Origin: Niveispirillum cyanobacteriorum
Lineage (GTDB): Bacteria; Pseudomonadota; Alphaproteobacteria; Azospirillales; Azospirillaceae
DNA: 64,000 bases
Assembly (NCBI RefSeq): GCF_002868735.1
Contig: NZ_CP025611.1
Coordinates: 1,668,501 to 1,732,500 of the forward strand
Direction of reading: 5' to 3'
Shown here piece after piece: positions 55,806 through 64,000 of this stretch. Both the position numbers and the translations under genes were made by a program. A model generated the notes under the pieces. That model was not told the origin of the DNA and made no database searches. It saw only the letters and a program-made list of their open reading frames with translations. Each line of letters opens with the position of its first letter. The stretch's first letter is position 1.

Positions 55806-55969
55806 CACCGGCGCCCCTCTGCTGCCAAAACGGATGCAGAGGGTAGCAGATGCACCGCCACCCGCAATGAAGCTGTTCATGCGCCCTCAAACGCCGGGCG
55901 GGCGCATCCGCGCCCTTGGCTTGCGGCGCACGAGCGCCGGGCCGGCAGTCGCCGGCCTCCCCCCGTCGC

Positions 55970-57355
55970 TCAACGGAACTGTGACTTCCACTCCCGGAAC
56001 AGGCGTTCCGCCTCGTCAGAGCCGGCCAGGATTTCCACCATGCGCAGGCCGTTGAACATCTGGCGCTGGCCTTCCGGCCCCATGGAGCCATCGCGGTTGC
56101 GGGGCGCATTGCGCAGGGTGGCCAGCGTGTTGTTCACCACCTGCGTCCGCGCCTCGGTGATCTTGGCTGCCACCTCCCGCTGAATGCCCAGCGGACCCGC
56201 CAGCTTGGACGACCGGCGCAGGGCCATGGCGAACTGTTCGGCCTTCTTCACTTCCTCGTCGCTGGGCAGTCCTTCGTGGCTGAACAACGCCTCGGTCAGA
56301 CCCTTATCGACATCGGCGCAGATATTCTTCAGCACGAAATGCGCGATCTCCGCCCTGGCATTCTTGACCTTGGACGTGATCTCCTTGTCACGCAGCCCCT
56401 GGACCGTGTCATTGACGGAGTTCAGACCGTCCGTCAGACGTTCGGCAGCGGCCGCAAGGCTGGAAAGATCACCGGTAATCCCCGGATTTTCCCGGTCAAA
56501 GTCGGTCGTTTGCCGCAGCAGGTTGCCCACGACATAGCCCGACATCTCCTTGGTCAGGGTTTCCTTCTCCGCCGCCGTGCCGCCCAGGCGTACCTCGCCC
56601 AGCATGCGCAGCAATTCACCCGGACGCTGCATGCGTGACGCCAGAACCAGCAGCAAGGGCTGCGTCAAGGCCGCTTCTTCCTTGCCCAGCTCAATCAGGT
56701 TGTTGCGGATGATCTCCACATGCGATTCGGCCAGATCGATAATGGGGCGCGGCGGCAGGGCCGCCTTCAGTTTTTCCACCCGGACGGCGACCGCCAGGAT
56801 CTGACGCAGCGTATCCAACTGCCTCTGCACGTCTTCATCGCGACCGAACAGGTTCAGCTTGTATTTCAGGTTGTTCTGACATTCGGCCATGACCTTGGCC
56901 AAGGCATCGACACCCGCCTGCCATAGCGGTTCGCAGATGACGGCGATGGCCGCACCGTCCCGGTAATCGATCAGCCCCATCTCGCGCTGCACCTCCTGCT
57001 GCACGGCGGCGGGGATATGCTCCTTCACCGCGGTCCAGCAGGGCGACAGGGTGGCACGGCAGATGCGGTTCAGACGGCGGGTATAATGAAGGGCATCATC
57101 CAGCATGTCCTCCGCCGGCAGGAAGAACAGACGCGACAAAGCAGGCCGGCGCGGCGGGCGCAGGGTGGTCAGGCGCGGACGCATCGCCTCGAACGCGTCA
57201 GAAATCTCCGGCTTGTCACCCACCTGTTCCAGCAGACGGTAAATCTGGAGAAGCTTCCGGTCCGGCAGTCGCAGCACGTCGGCACCCAAGGCAGCCCAAT
57301 CACTGGGCTTTCCAGGGGTCGGCGCGGGGGAAGCGGGTTTGGATTTGTCGTTCAA
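55970..57355 (-). CDS. Unidentified soluble alpha-helical protein (461 aa)
   Basis: 461 residues with no signal peptide or membrane segment, predicted mostly helical. It has a Pro-rich start (SKPASPAPTPGKPSDW), a segment LPDRKLLQIYRLLEQVGDKPEI and long amphipathic helices (AAALTQPLLLVLASRMQRPGELL-like stretches near residues 230-260). I do not recognise the family. It follows the gene at 57368 after 12 bp, so the two form an operon. It is followed by fumC 164 bp later on the same strand. GC and codon use resemble the core genes. Confidence 0.7.
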   Translation of the reverse strand: MNDKSKPASPAPTPGKPSDWAALGADVLRLPDRKLLQIYRLLEQVGDKPEISDAFEAMRPRLTTLRPPRRPALSRLFFLPAEDMLDDALHYTRRLNRICRATLSPCWTAVKEHIPAAVQQEVQREMGLIDYRDGAAIAVICEPLWQAGVDALAKVMAECQNNLKYKLNLFGRDEDVQRQLDTLRQILAVAVRVEKLKAALPPRPIIDLAESHVEIIRNNLIELGKEEAALTQPLLLVLASRMQRPGELLRMLGEVRLGGTAAEKETLTKEMSGYVVGNLLRQTTDFDRENPGITGDLSSLAAAAERLTDGLNSVNDTVQGLRDKEITSKVKNARAEIAHFVLKNICADVDKGLTEALFSHEGLPSDEEVKKAEQFAMALRRSSKLAGPLGIQREVAAKITEARTQVVNNTLATLRNAPRNRDGSMGPEGQRQMFNGLRMVEILAGSDEAERLFREWKSQFR

Positions 57356-57367
57356 CGTCCCGCTCCC

Positions 57368-58504
57368 TCAGCCCATGGCCGCTTTGAGGGATTCAAGCCG
57401 CATGACGGCATCCATATCCAGGACACCGGTGCGCCAGTCCTGGTTCACACGCACCCATTTCTTCTGCAGGCGCTGAATGGCGTCCAGGTCGAGGGCGTCA
57501 GTGGCGGCGCTGATCTCCTCCTTCGGGATCATGGGCAGCAGGCGGGAAATATCGGTGATCGTCGTCTGCTTGGTCGCCGACGGTTCATCCTTCACGCTTT
57601 CCCACATGGCGATGAGGAATTCCCAGCCATCCAGCAGCCAGGAGATGCGGCCCACCGATTCCGCAATGACCCGGTGCAGCTTCGGCGCGTCATTCACAAT
57701 CTGGCGCGCGTCGCGGCAGGCGGCATCCAGCTTGCCAATCCGCTGCCGGGCCAGGGTCAGCGTGTGGTTGGCAACGGTGGCAATGTAGTTGCCCAGCATC
57801 GCCGCCTCCGACGGGTCGGTGTCGGCAAAATTTTGCGTGCCCTGGGCAAAGGCCTGCAACCGGTCAGCCAGCGCCCGCAGCCGGCCCGATTTCGGTGCCT
57901 GCGGCAGGCCCACGGGGGCCACCGCCTCACCAATCTGATCGACGCGGGTGGTCATGTCATCGGGCGGGATATCAACCATGGCCGCCACCTTGGCCAGTGC
58001 CTGACGGGCCACACGCTTGCTGTCATCCGCCGTCATGCCGGGGCGCAGCAGGTCGGCAGCGCTGATATTCACCAGCTTCAACAGTTCGGTGACCAGGATG
58101 AACTGCGTCAGCACCAGATACTGCCCGTCCTGGTCGCGCAGCTCGGCAGCCCGTGTCGCGGGTTCAGGCCCACAGACGCCAGTGGCCTGCACCGTCAGGG
58201 CGCAGGCGCGTATCTGTTCAGGCGAATGGGTTTCCAACTGTTCGATCTCTTCGAACAGCAGCCGGTCATGCAGCGTCAGGGTCATGACGTTGGGCAGACC
58301 CTTCCAGGGCAGGACGTAGGTGCCCTTGCCGGCCGTAAAATTGGGCAGCAGGAACTCGAACCGGTCGTCCTGATCACGGCGCAGGCGCGCCTGACTGAGC
58401 AACGGGGTTGTGAAGGGGACGGTGACGCCGCGCTCCTCGAATGTCGCGGGCGCGAAATCCTCCATCATCTTGCGGGTACGCCCGCTGTCCCCTTGATCCG
58501 TCAT
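57368..58504 (-). CDS. Unidentified soluble protein (378 aa), first of a two-gene operon
   Basis: 378 residues, no membrane segment. Visible stretches are FEFLLPNFTAGKGTYVLPW, LPNVMTLTLHDRLLFEEIEQL near the start and mainly helices after residue 110 (LVTELLKLVNISAADLLRPG, KRVARQALAKVAAMVDIPPDD). I do not recognise the family. ATG 58504 is preferred; a GTG at 58534 is possible. It starts 12 bp upstream of its partner, suggesting a complex or shared job. It is divergent from trxA; the 243 bp between are AT-rich and hold promoters. Confidence 0.65.
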   Translation of the reverse strand: MTDQGDSGRTRKMMEDFAPATFEERGVTVPFTTPLLSQARLRRDQDDRFEFLLPNFTAGKGTYVLPWKGLPNVMTLTLHDRLLFEEIEQLETHSPEQIRACALTVQATGVCGPEPATRAAELRDQDGQYLVLTQFILVTELLKLVNISAADLLRPGMTADDSKRVARQALAKVAAMVDIPPDDMTTRVDQIGEAVAPVGLPQAPKSGRLRALADRLQAFAQGTQNFADTDPSEAAMLGNYIATVANHTLTLARQRIGKLDAACRDARQIVNDAPKLHRVIAESVGRISWLLDGWEFLIAMWESVKDEPSATKQTTITDISRLLPMIPKEEISAATDALDLDAIQRLQKKWVRVNQDWRTGVLDMDAVMRLESLKAAMG

Positions 58505-58747
58505 GTCTGGCCGATCCGTCCCGCCTTTCGACACCGCTCACGCGGTATGGCCTTTGTTATATATCGTATTTTAGATAGTTGGACAGTTTTCCGTTACCCC
58601 AACCGACGATTTCAAGCCACGCATGGTGCAGCGCAGGGGTGCGGTGTGCAGCGGCTTGACCCCGTGGCGGGCGGGTGCCTACATTTCCTGTCGAGAGGCG
58701 GGGCACAGGATGGCCCGCACCCATGACACAAACCCTCCGAGGGAAAA

Positions 58748-59071
58748 ATGGCTGATATCATTCACGTTACCGACGCCAGCTTCGACGCCGACGTCCTGAA
58801 AGGTTCCGGTGCGATTCTGGTCGATTTCTGGGCCGAATGGTGCGGCCCCTGCAAGATGCTGGCTCCCAGCCTGGAACAACTGGCCACCGAACTGGACGGT
58901 CAGGTGACCATCGCCAAGATGGATATCGATGAGAATCCGGGTACGCCGGGCAAGTATGGCGTGCGCGGCATCCCCACCTTGATGATCTTCCGCGACGGTC
59001 AGGTCACCGCCACCAAGGTTGGCGCCCTGCCCAAGCAGCAGCTGAAGACCTGGATCGAGAACAGCCTCTGA
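58748..59071 (+). CDS. trxA: Thioredoxin 1
   Basis: 107 residues, classic length. Redox motif WCGPC with Cys32 and Cys35 ([13 protein letters not shown]), cis-Pro in GIPTLMIF. It reduces protein disulfides and can feed the Prx5-type peroxiredoxin in this window and class I ribonucleotide reductase. Ribosome-binding site GAGGGA is 5 nt before ATG. It is convergent with folC. Confidence 0.96.
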   Translation: MADIIHVTDASFDADVLKGSGAILVDFWAEWCGPCKMLAPSLEQLATELDGQVTIAKMDIDENPGTPGKYGVRGIPTLMIFRDGQVTATKVGALPKQQLKTWIENSL

Positions 59072-59095
59072 TCCGGTCCCGATTGCACTGAAAAA

Positions 59096-59127
59096 CCTCC
59101 GAAGCCGGAAGCTTCGGGGGTTTTTTC
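59096..59127 (+). terminator. Terminator after trxA
   Basis: CCTCCGAAGC / GCTTCGGGGG stem with loop CGGAA, followed by TTTTTT (59121-59126). It touches the stop codon of convergent folC. Confidence 0.9.
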
Positions 59128-60451
59128 ATGCATTGAAGGCCAGAATTGTGCCCGCCAGATAGAGCGAGCCGCAGATCAGCAGCCTTCCAGGCGGCCCCTG
59201 CCCGGCCAATGCCGCCAGTTCGGCGACAGCCGCCTCCACATTAGGGCTGGCCGCCGCATCCATGCTGGCGGTACGGGCGAAGGAGGCGGCGTCTTCCGCC
59301 GTCACGCTGTTGGCTTCACCCGGAATGGCAACGGCGCGCAGGCGGCGGACATGCGGGGCCAGCGGGGTGAGGAAATCCAGGGGCCGCTTTGATCCCAGCA
59401 TGCCGTAGACCATGTCCAGCGGGCGGCCATCCGCATTCCAGCGCGCCAGTTGCCGGGCCAGCACCTCACCGGCGCTGTCATTATGCCCACCATCCAGGAA
59501 TAGGTCCCACCCCTCGGGCAGCAGGTCAGGCAAGGGGCCGCGCGTCAGGCGCTGCAGCCGCGCCGACCATTCAACGGCGGCCAGACCCCGGCGGATCGCG
59601 TCTTCCCCGATGGTGAATGGCAGATGGGCCGTGGCAGCGATGGCCAGGCCAGCATTATCCACCTGATGCGTGCCCATCAGGCCGGGTGGCGGCAAGTCCA
59701 GGGTACGGGTGGCGTCCTGAAACCGGAAACCCGTGTCGGTCGCCGCCACAGACCAGTCGCGCCCATGCAGGAACAAAGGCGCTGACAGGGCGGCAGCCCG
59801 TTCGACAAACACCTCATTGGCGACCGTGTCGGCCTGCGGCCCCGCAATGGCCGGATGGCCCGGCTTGATAATCCCCGCCTTCTCCCCCGCAATATTGCGC
59901 AGGGTCGGGCCCAGGAACTGCGTATGGTCCAGGGAGATGCGGGTCAGCAGGCTGACCACCGGCGCGTCGATGACATTGGTGGCATCCAGCCGCCCACCCA
60001 GGCCCACCTCCAGGATCAGCAGATCGGCAGGTACGCGGGAGAAGGCCAGGAAGGCCGCCGCCGTCGTCACCTCGAAGAAGGTGATGGGATGGCCGTCATT
60101 GGCCGTCTCCACCTCTTCCAGGATGTCGGCAAGGTCATCATCGCCGATTAGCGATCCCGCCAGCCGGATACGCTCGTTAAAGCGCACCAGATGCGGGGAA
60201 GTGTAGACATGGACGCGATGCCCCGCCGCCTCTGCCATCGCACGCAGGAAGGCGACGGTGCTGCCCTTGCCATTGGTGCCGGCCACGTGAACCGTCGGCG
60301 GCAAGCAGCGTTCCGGGTGGCCAAGCGCCGCCAACAGCCGCTCAATCCGGCCCAGCGACAGGTCGATGACCACCGGATGCAACTGCCGCATCCGATCCAG
60401 CGCCGCCTCCAGCCGGGGGGAAGCGGGCAGCAGCGGCGGCGCCTTGATCAT
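59126..60451 (-). CDS. folC: Bifunctional folylpolyglutamate/dihydrofolate synthase
   Basis: 441 residues, adds glutamates to folates. ATP loop [16 protein letters not shown] is diagnostic, with [28 protein letters not shown] and [26 protein letters not shown] overlaps the accD stop (ATGA), so it is coupled to accD, as in most proteobacteria. Confidence 0.95.
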   Translation of the reverse strand: MIKAPPLLPASPRLEAALDRMRQLHPVVIDLSLGRIERLLAALGHPERCLPPTVHVAGTNGKGSTVAFLRAMAEAAGHRVHVYTSPHLVRFNERIRLAGSLIGDDDLADILEEVETANDGHPITFFEVTTAAAFLAFSRVPADLLILEVGLGGRLDATNVIDAPVVSLLTRISLDHTQFLGPTLRNIAGEKAGIIKPGHPAIAGPQADTVANEVFVERAAALSAPLFLHGRDWSVAATDTGFRFQDATRTLDLPPPGLMGTHQVDNAGLAIAATAHLPFTIGEDAIRRGLAAVEWSARLQRLTRGPLPDLLPEGWDLFLDGGHNDSAGEVLARQLARWNADGRPLDMVYGMLGSKRPLDFLTPLAPHVRRLRAVAIPGEANSVTAEDAASFARTASMDAAASPNVEAAVAELAALAGQGPPGRLLICGSLYLAGTILAFNA

Positions 60452-61404
60452 TGATAGCCAGCGCCACCCTGAATGGCGCTGACCGCCGGACCGGAACCGG
60501 CGGGCTTACGGCCGCCACGGTCGCTGCCCCGACCGATCTTCACGATATCAGCGGTAGGGCCCGGACGGCGCAGCAGGTCGATGACCCGGCCCAGCGTATC
60601 GCGCAGTTCCTTGCGGTGGACCACCATGTCGACCATGCCATGGTCCAGCAGATATTCCGACCGCTGGAACCCTTCGGGCAGCGTCTCGCGGATCGTACTT
60701 TCGATCACGCGCGCACCCGCGAAACCGATCTGTGCACCCGGCTCCGCGATATGGATGTCGCCCAGCATGGCGAAGCTGGCCGTCACGCCGCCCGTGGTCG
60801 GGTCGGTCAGGACCACGATATAGGGCAGGCCCGCCTCCTTCACCATTTCGACCGCGATGACGGTACGCGGCATCTGCATCAGCGACAGGATCGCTTCCTG
60901 CATGCGCGCACCGCCCGAGGACGGAATGGCCAGCAACGGCACCTGCTGCAACACCGCCAAACGGGCGGCAGCCAGTAGCCCCTCACCCACAGCCATGCCC
61001 ATGGAGCCGCCCATGAAGTTAAAATCGAAGACGGCGGCAACCGCCCCCTGGCCGTTGATCTTGCCATGGGCGACCACGATGGCGTCCTGACGACCCGTCT
61101 TGGACTGCGCCTCCTTCAGGCGGTCAGTATAGCGCTTCTGGTCGCGGAACTTCAGCGGATCGACCACCACCTTGGGCAGCTCGATGGTCTGATAGCCCGG
61201 ATCGAACAGCGTCTTCAGCCGGCGCACCGGGTCCAGGCGCATATGGTGGCCGCAATGCTGGCAGACATGCAGCTGCTCTTCCAGGTCGCGATGGAACAGC
61301 ATCGCGCCGCAGGAGGGGCACTTGTGCCAGAGATTGTCCGGGACCTCCTTCTTGGAGACGAGGGCCTGGATCTTCGGTTTGACGAAATTGGTCAGCCAGT
61401 TCAT
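60448..61404 (-). CDS. accD: Acetyl-CoA carboxylase carboxyltransferase subunit beta
   Basis: 318 residues. N-terminal zinc ribbon with four cysteines ([21 protein letters not shown]), then the crotonase-like carboxyltransferase domain ([60 protein letters not shown]). Partner of AccA in malonyl-CoA synthesis. Its ATG overlaps by 4 bp the stop of the HEPN-motif gene, an unusual neighbour; normally trpA directly precedes accD. Confidence 0.96.
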   Translation of the reverse strand: MNWLTNFVKPKIQALVSKKEVPDNLWHKCPSCGAMLFHRDLEEQLHVCQHCGHHMRLDPVRRLKTLFDPGYQTIELPKVVVDPLKFRDQKRYTDRLKEAQSKTGRQDAIVVAHGKINGQGAVAAVFDFNFMGGSMGMAVGEGLLAAARLAVLQQVPLLAIPSSGGARMQEAILSLMQMPRTVIAVEMVKEAGLPYIVVLTDPTTGGVTASFAMLGDIHIAEPGAQIGFAGARVIESTIRETLPEGFQRSEYLLDHGMVDMVVHRKELRDTLGRVIDLLRRPGPTADIVKIGRGSDRGGRKPAGSGPAVSAIQGGAGYQ

Positions 61405-61871
61405 GGGACTTCCTGGATAAGCGACGCGACGGCCCGCAACTGGTTGATGGCCGTCTGGATACTCAAGGGACCGTCCAGCACGCCATGGGCAATCAGGTTC
61501 CGCGCATCATATAGTCCGCAAGCGTCCCGGTACTCAACCCTCTGTCTGTCGATCAGCAGCGCCAAACGCAGTTTGAAGGGGATATCCTGGATGCGTCTTG
61601 TGCGAGGAATGACCGCACCCCAGAGTTCGCGGGTGCGCCAGTCGGCAGAGCCACGCCCCTGGTCAACCTGGGCATTGACGGCATTATTCACCAAATCCTC
61701 AAACTGCGCGACGAGCAGGACGAAGTACGCCCGCTCATTCACATACTGCGCGGTGACCGTGGGTGGGCTGCCATCAATCTTTAACGGGCCGGGTTCATCA
61801 GCGGCCTGACGCTCCGTCAGCGCGATGTCAGTCGCGAGATACGACGCCTCAATAACGTCGAAATACTTCAC
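61401..61871 (-). CDS. HEPN-motif protein, putative RNase toxin
   Basis: 156 residues, helical. Near the C-terminus Arg124-Asn125-x3-His129-Gly130 ([10 protein letters not shown]) is the R-x4-6-H motif that marks HEPN RNases of toxin-antitoxin and defence systems, in the expected place between helices. An earlier helix [21 protein letters not shown] fits the first core helix. The family assignment rests on motif and helices only. Its ATG overlaps the partner gene at 61868 and its stop overlaps accD. GC content looks lower than in neighbouring genes, hinting at acquisition. Confidence 0.6.
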   Translation of the reverse strand: MKYFDVIEASYLATDIALTERQAADEPGPLKIDGSPPTVTAQYVNERAYFVLLVAQFEDLVNNAVNAQVDQGRGSADWRTRELWGAVIPRTRRIQDIPFKLRLALLIDRQRVEYRDACGLYDARNLIAHGVLDGPLSIQTAINQLRAVASLIQEVP

Positions 61872-62329
61872 CGCAAGCCTTCCAGCAGAATCTGGAACTC
61901 ATCGCGATTCAAAGGAACGTTCTGGCTGCGGTCACGATAGGGGTAGAAACGCCAGTCAGGCTCCCCTGGTAACCCGTGATCCTCAATATAGGTCCGTCCC
62001 AGCGGGTGGAACAGAAAGAGTCGCCCACGCGTCAGCAACACCCAACGCGATTCCGGGAAAATCTGAAGACGCTTCTCAGAAGCCCCATATTCAATCTGAA
62101 AACGTGGGACTTTAAGAGGAACCGTTATGCCAGCCTTCTTGGCCACAGGGTCGAGACTGTCGGCGTCATGTCGGGTAACGATAAAATCTTCACCAACCGG
62201 AAGCCACCCTTCCAGGGTGCCGTATAGTTGGCGAAGACGGGATAGCCAATCCTGCTGTTCCTCCTCCACCTCACCCTTGGACAACAGGGGGGGGAACACA
62301 TCCTGATCATCATCAAACGCATAGGCCAT
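61868..62329 (-). CDS. Unknown 153-aa protein, partner of the HEPN-motif gene
   Basis: 153 residues, acidic start (MAYAFDDDQDVFPPLLSKGE), then QDWLSRLRQLYGTLEGWLP and a strand-rich second half (KRLQIFPESRWVLLTRGRLFLFHPLG). I recognise no family. It precedes the HEPN-motif gene with a 4-bp ATGA overlap, 24 bp after trpA. An antitoxin-like or partner role is inferred only from position. GAGGT lies 5 nt upstream of the ATG. Base composition is less GC-rich than trpA and accD. Confidence 0.6.
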   Translation of the reverse strand: MAYAFDDDQDVFPPLLSKGEVEEEQQDWLSRLRQLYGTLEGWLPVGEDFIVTRHDADSLDPVAKKAGITVPLKVPRFQIEYGASEKRLQIFPESRWVLLTRGRLFLFHPLGRTYIEDHGLPGEPDWRFYPYRDRSQNVPLNRDEFQILLEGLR

Positions 62330-62353
62330 GGCGCACCTCGCGGGTCATGGCAC

Positions 62354-63202
62354 TTACCCCCGGGCGGTACGCACGCCCTGGGCCAGCGCCCGCACGAAGT
62401 CTAGCACGTTGGGTACCAGGGCGGCAGTAGGCTTGCCGTCAGCGTCCAGGTTGAGCTCCACCTGACGCACGATCGCGCTGCCCACCACGGCGGCGTCGGC
62501 CACGCGGGCCACGGCGGCAGCGGCGTCGGGCGTGGTGATGCCGAAACCAACGGCCAGCGGCAAATCGGTATGGCGGCGCAAACGGGCTACCGCGTCGTCA
62601 ATGGCACCGGCACTGGCGCTGCCGGCCCCGGTGATGCCGGTCACGGAGACGTAATAGACAAAGCCAGAGGTATTGGCCAGCACGGCGGGCATACGCGCGT
62701 CATCGGTCGTCGGCGTCGTCAGGCGAATGAAGTTGACGCCAGCGCGCAAGGCCGGCTCACACAGTTCCCCATCTTCTTCCGGCGGCAGGTCGACCACGAT
62801 CAGGCCATCCACGCCCGCCGCCTTGGCATCGGCCAGGAACCGTTCGACACCATAGGAATAGACGGGATTGTAGTAGCCCATCAGGACCAAGGGCGTTTCA
62901 TTGTCGCCCTTACGGAACTCCCGCACCATATCGAGCGTTCGGGTCATACGGGCGCCATTGTTCAGAGCGCGCAGGCCCGCCGCCTGAATGGCGGGACCAT
63001 CAGCCATGGGGTCGGTAAACGGCATGCCCAGTTCGATGACATCGGCCCCGGCAGCCGGCAGGCCCTTCAGCAGGGCCAAGCTGGTCTCATGGTCGGGATC
63101 ACCGGCGGTGATGAAGGTGACAAGGCCGGCCCGGCCCTCCGCCTTCAGCGCGGCAAAGCGGTGGTCGATGCGGGTGGCGGCTTGGATCGGGGCGCTGGTC
63201 AT
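62354..63202 (-). CDS. trpA: Tryptophan synthase alpha chain
   Basis: 282 residues, TIM barrel that splits indole-3-glycerol phosphate. Catalytic Glu is in [18 protein letters not shown], Asp in [14 protein letters not shown], and the phosphate site [10 protein letters not shown] and [10 protein letters not shown] are seen. ATG 63202 is the family start. Upstream there is no trpB; the next gene is divergent. It is the first gene of the trpA-unknown-HEPN-accD-folC unit. Confidence 0.95.
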   Translation of the reverse strand: MTSAPIQAATRIDHRFAALKAEGRAGLVTFITAGDPDHETSLALLKGLPAAGADVIELGMPFTDPMADGPAIQAAGLRALNNGARMTRTLDMVREFRKGDNETPLVLMGYYNPVYSYGVERFLADAKAAGVDGLIVVDLPPEEDGELCEPALRAGVNFIRLTTPTTDDARMPAVLANTSGFVYYVSVTGITGAGSASAGAIDDAVARLRRHTDLPLAVGFGITTPDAAAAVARVADAAVVGSAIVRQVELNLDADGKPTAALVPNVLDFVRALAQGVRTARG

Positions 63203-63409
63203 GCGGGTGGGCTTCCAAACTGCTTTCAAAAGGCGGCGCACCATAGACGCAGGAACCAGACGAAACAACCGCCGCTTTGTGCGTGCCGGCCCGGCGTGGC
63301 ACGGGTTCCTATGCGGTTCGTCATAGGTCCGCCTCTATCGATGAAACAGCTTCACGGACACAGGTCACAGGGCGTATCAGCTATATAGCACCCAGCGAGG
63401 TCGATCAGC

Positions 63410-64000
63410 GTGCAGGACATCTTCGACCATCCCGCCGCGCCGACACAGGCGTTGCGTCAGGCCAATCCGTCCCGCGCCGTCGTCTGGCTGGCGCTGACGG
63501 CGCTGCTTGTCGCCCTGGCGCTGTTCGGGGGGGAGTTGCTGCTAGGCCGCGCCCGGGTCATGGAACGGGCGGCTATCGACACACGCACAGAAGCCGACCA
63601 GTTGGCCGAGCATGCGGCACGCCTGATGGGGGCGCACGCTCTTGTGCTACGAAATGCTGAATGGCTGGTGCGCAGCCAGGGTTGGGACGCGGTGGCCGGC
63701 ACCCCGCACCTGCATGAATGGCTGCGCGATCTGGCCAGCGAGGCGCCCGAGGTGCAGTCCTACTGGCTGGCCGACGCCAGCGGCAAGGTGCGGGTCAGCA
63801 CCCTGCGCTGGCCGGCGCCGGATCTGAATGTCGCCGACCGCGACTATTTCACATCGCACCAGAGCCAGAATGCCGGCCCGCATGTCAGCACGCGCCTGGC
63901 AGGCCGCCTGAACCCGGAATTATTCTTCGCCCTGTCGCGTCGTGTGGAGGCGCATGACGGATCGTTCCTGGGCGTTGTCCAGGTATCGATGCGGCCCGCC
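63410..64000 (+). CDS. Cache-type sensor protein, N-terminal part (runs off the window)
   Basis: 197 codons to the window edge, no stop. One membrane segment (VVWLALTALLVALALFGGELLL, about residues 24-46) is followed by a periplasmic PDC/Cache-like domain: IDTRTEADQLAEHAARLMGAHALVL, VQSYWLADASGKVRVSTLRWP, NVADRDYFTSHQS and NPELFFALSRRVEAHDGSFLGVVQVS. The output domain (kinase, cyclase or chemoreceptor) is beyond the window. GTG 63410 has GAGGT 9 nt upstream. It is divergent from trpA. Confidence 0.75.
   Translation, partial: MQDIFDHPAAPTQALRQANPSRAVVWLALTALLVALALFGGELLLGRARVMERAAIDTRTEADQLAEHAARLMGAHALVLRNAEWLVRSQGWDAVAGTPHLHEWLRDLASEAPEVQSYWLADASGKVRVSTLRWPAPDLNVADRDYFTSHQSQNAGPHVSTRLAGRLNPELFFALSRRVEAHDGSFLGVVQVSMRPA

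Overview
The window is high-GC chromosomal DNA (GC-rich third codon positions almost throughout) from an alphaproteobacterium. The gene content and order fit the Rhodospirillales/Azospirillaceae: the end of ftsZ followed by lpxC, bamD and recN; lptC-lptA-lptB-rpoN-hpf-ptsN; gltD/gltB; and trpA...accD-folC. The genus is inferred from this content, not proven. There is no phage, insertion sequence, CRISPR array or rRNA operon; most of the window is core chromosome with small accessory islands.

Layout. 1-8 kb holds cell division, envelope and repair genes (ftsZ end, lpxC, a periplasmic solute-binding protein, bamD, recN), a LuxR-type solo regulator with a lux-box-like palindrome, a ribbon-helix-helix protein, a peroxiredoxin, YqgE/AlgH and a Pal lipoprotein. 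8-24 kb is a patchwork of small accessory genes: two LysR regulators, a PD40 protein, EpmA, a FemAB-like protein, two tandem DUF6265 proteins, a GST-MFS operon, two EF-hand lipoproteins, two large pentapeptide-repeat paralogues, a dipeptide epimerase and an FG-GAP/UnbV protein. 24-38 kb has class I nrdA with a DnaA box and NrdR-like sites, a 785-residue glucanase-like protein, nucleoside hydrolase, a complete Mn/Zn-type ABC transporter operon with an extra small gene, a GT-B-like protein, a Bax-inhibitor-1 protein and an NDUFA9-like protein. 38-39 kb carries two identical tRNA-Leu(CAG) genes in a tandem duplication with their own promoters and terminators.

39-47 kb is the RNase D-like exonuclease and the LPS-export/nitrogen-control cluster lptCAB-rpoN-hpf-ptsN, where rpoN itself is preceded by a -24/-12 promoter match. 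A DUF418/TetR divergent pair follows, with an 18-bp perfect inverted repeat between the two genes. 47-56 kb holds gltB, a GST gene inserted between gltB and gltD, gltD and fumC. 56-58.5 kb is a two-gene operon I could not identify. The last part is trxA facing folC, then the operon trpA - unknown protein - HEPN-motif protein - accD - folC, then the start of a Cache-type sensor at the right edge.

The best candidate for an undescribed system is the two-gene cassette at 61401-62329. It pairs a small protein carrying a HEPN RNase motif (R-N-x3-H) with an unknown 153-residue protein, translationally coupled and set inside the housekeeping trpA-accD-folC operon. Other good candidates are the unidentified pair at 55970-58504, the fifth gene of the metal-transport operon, and several strong palindromic regulatory sites.
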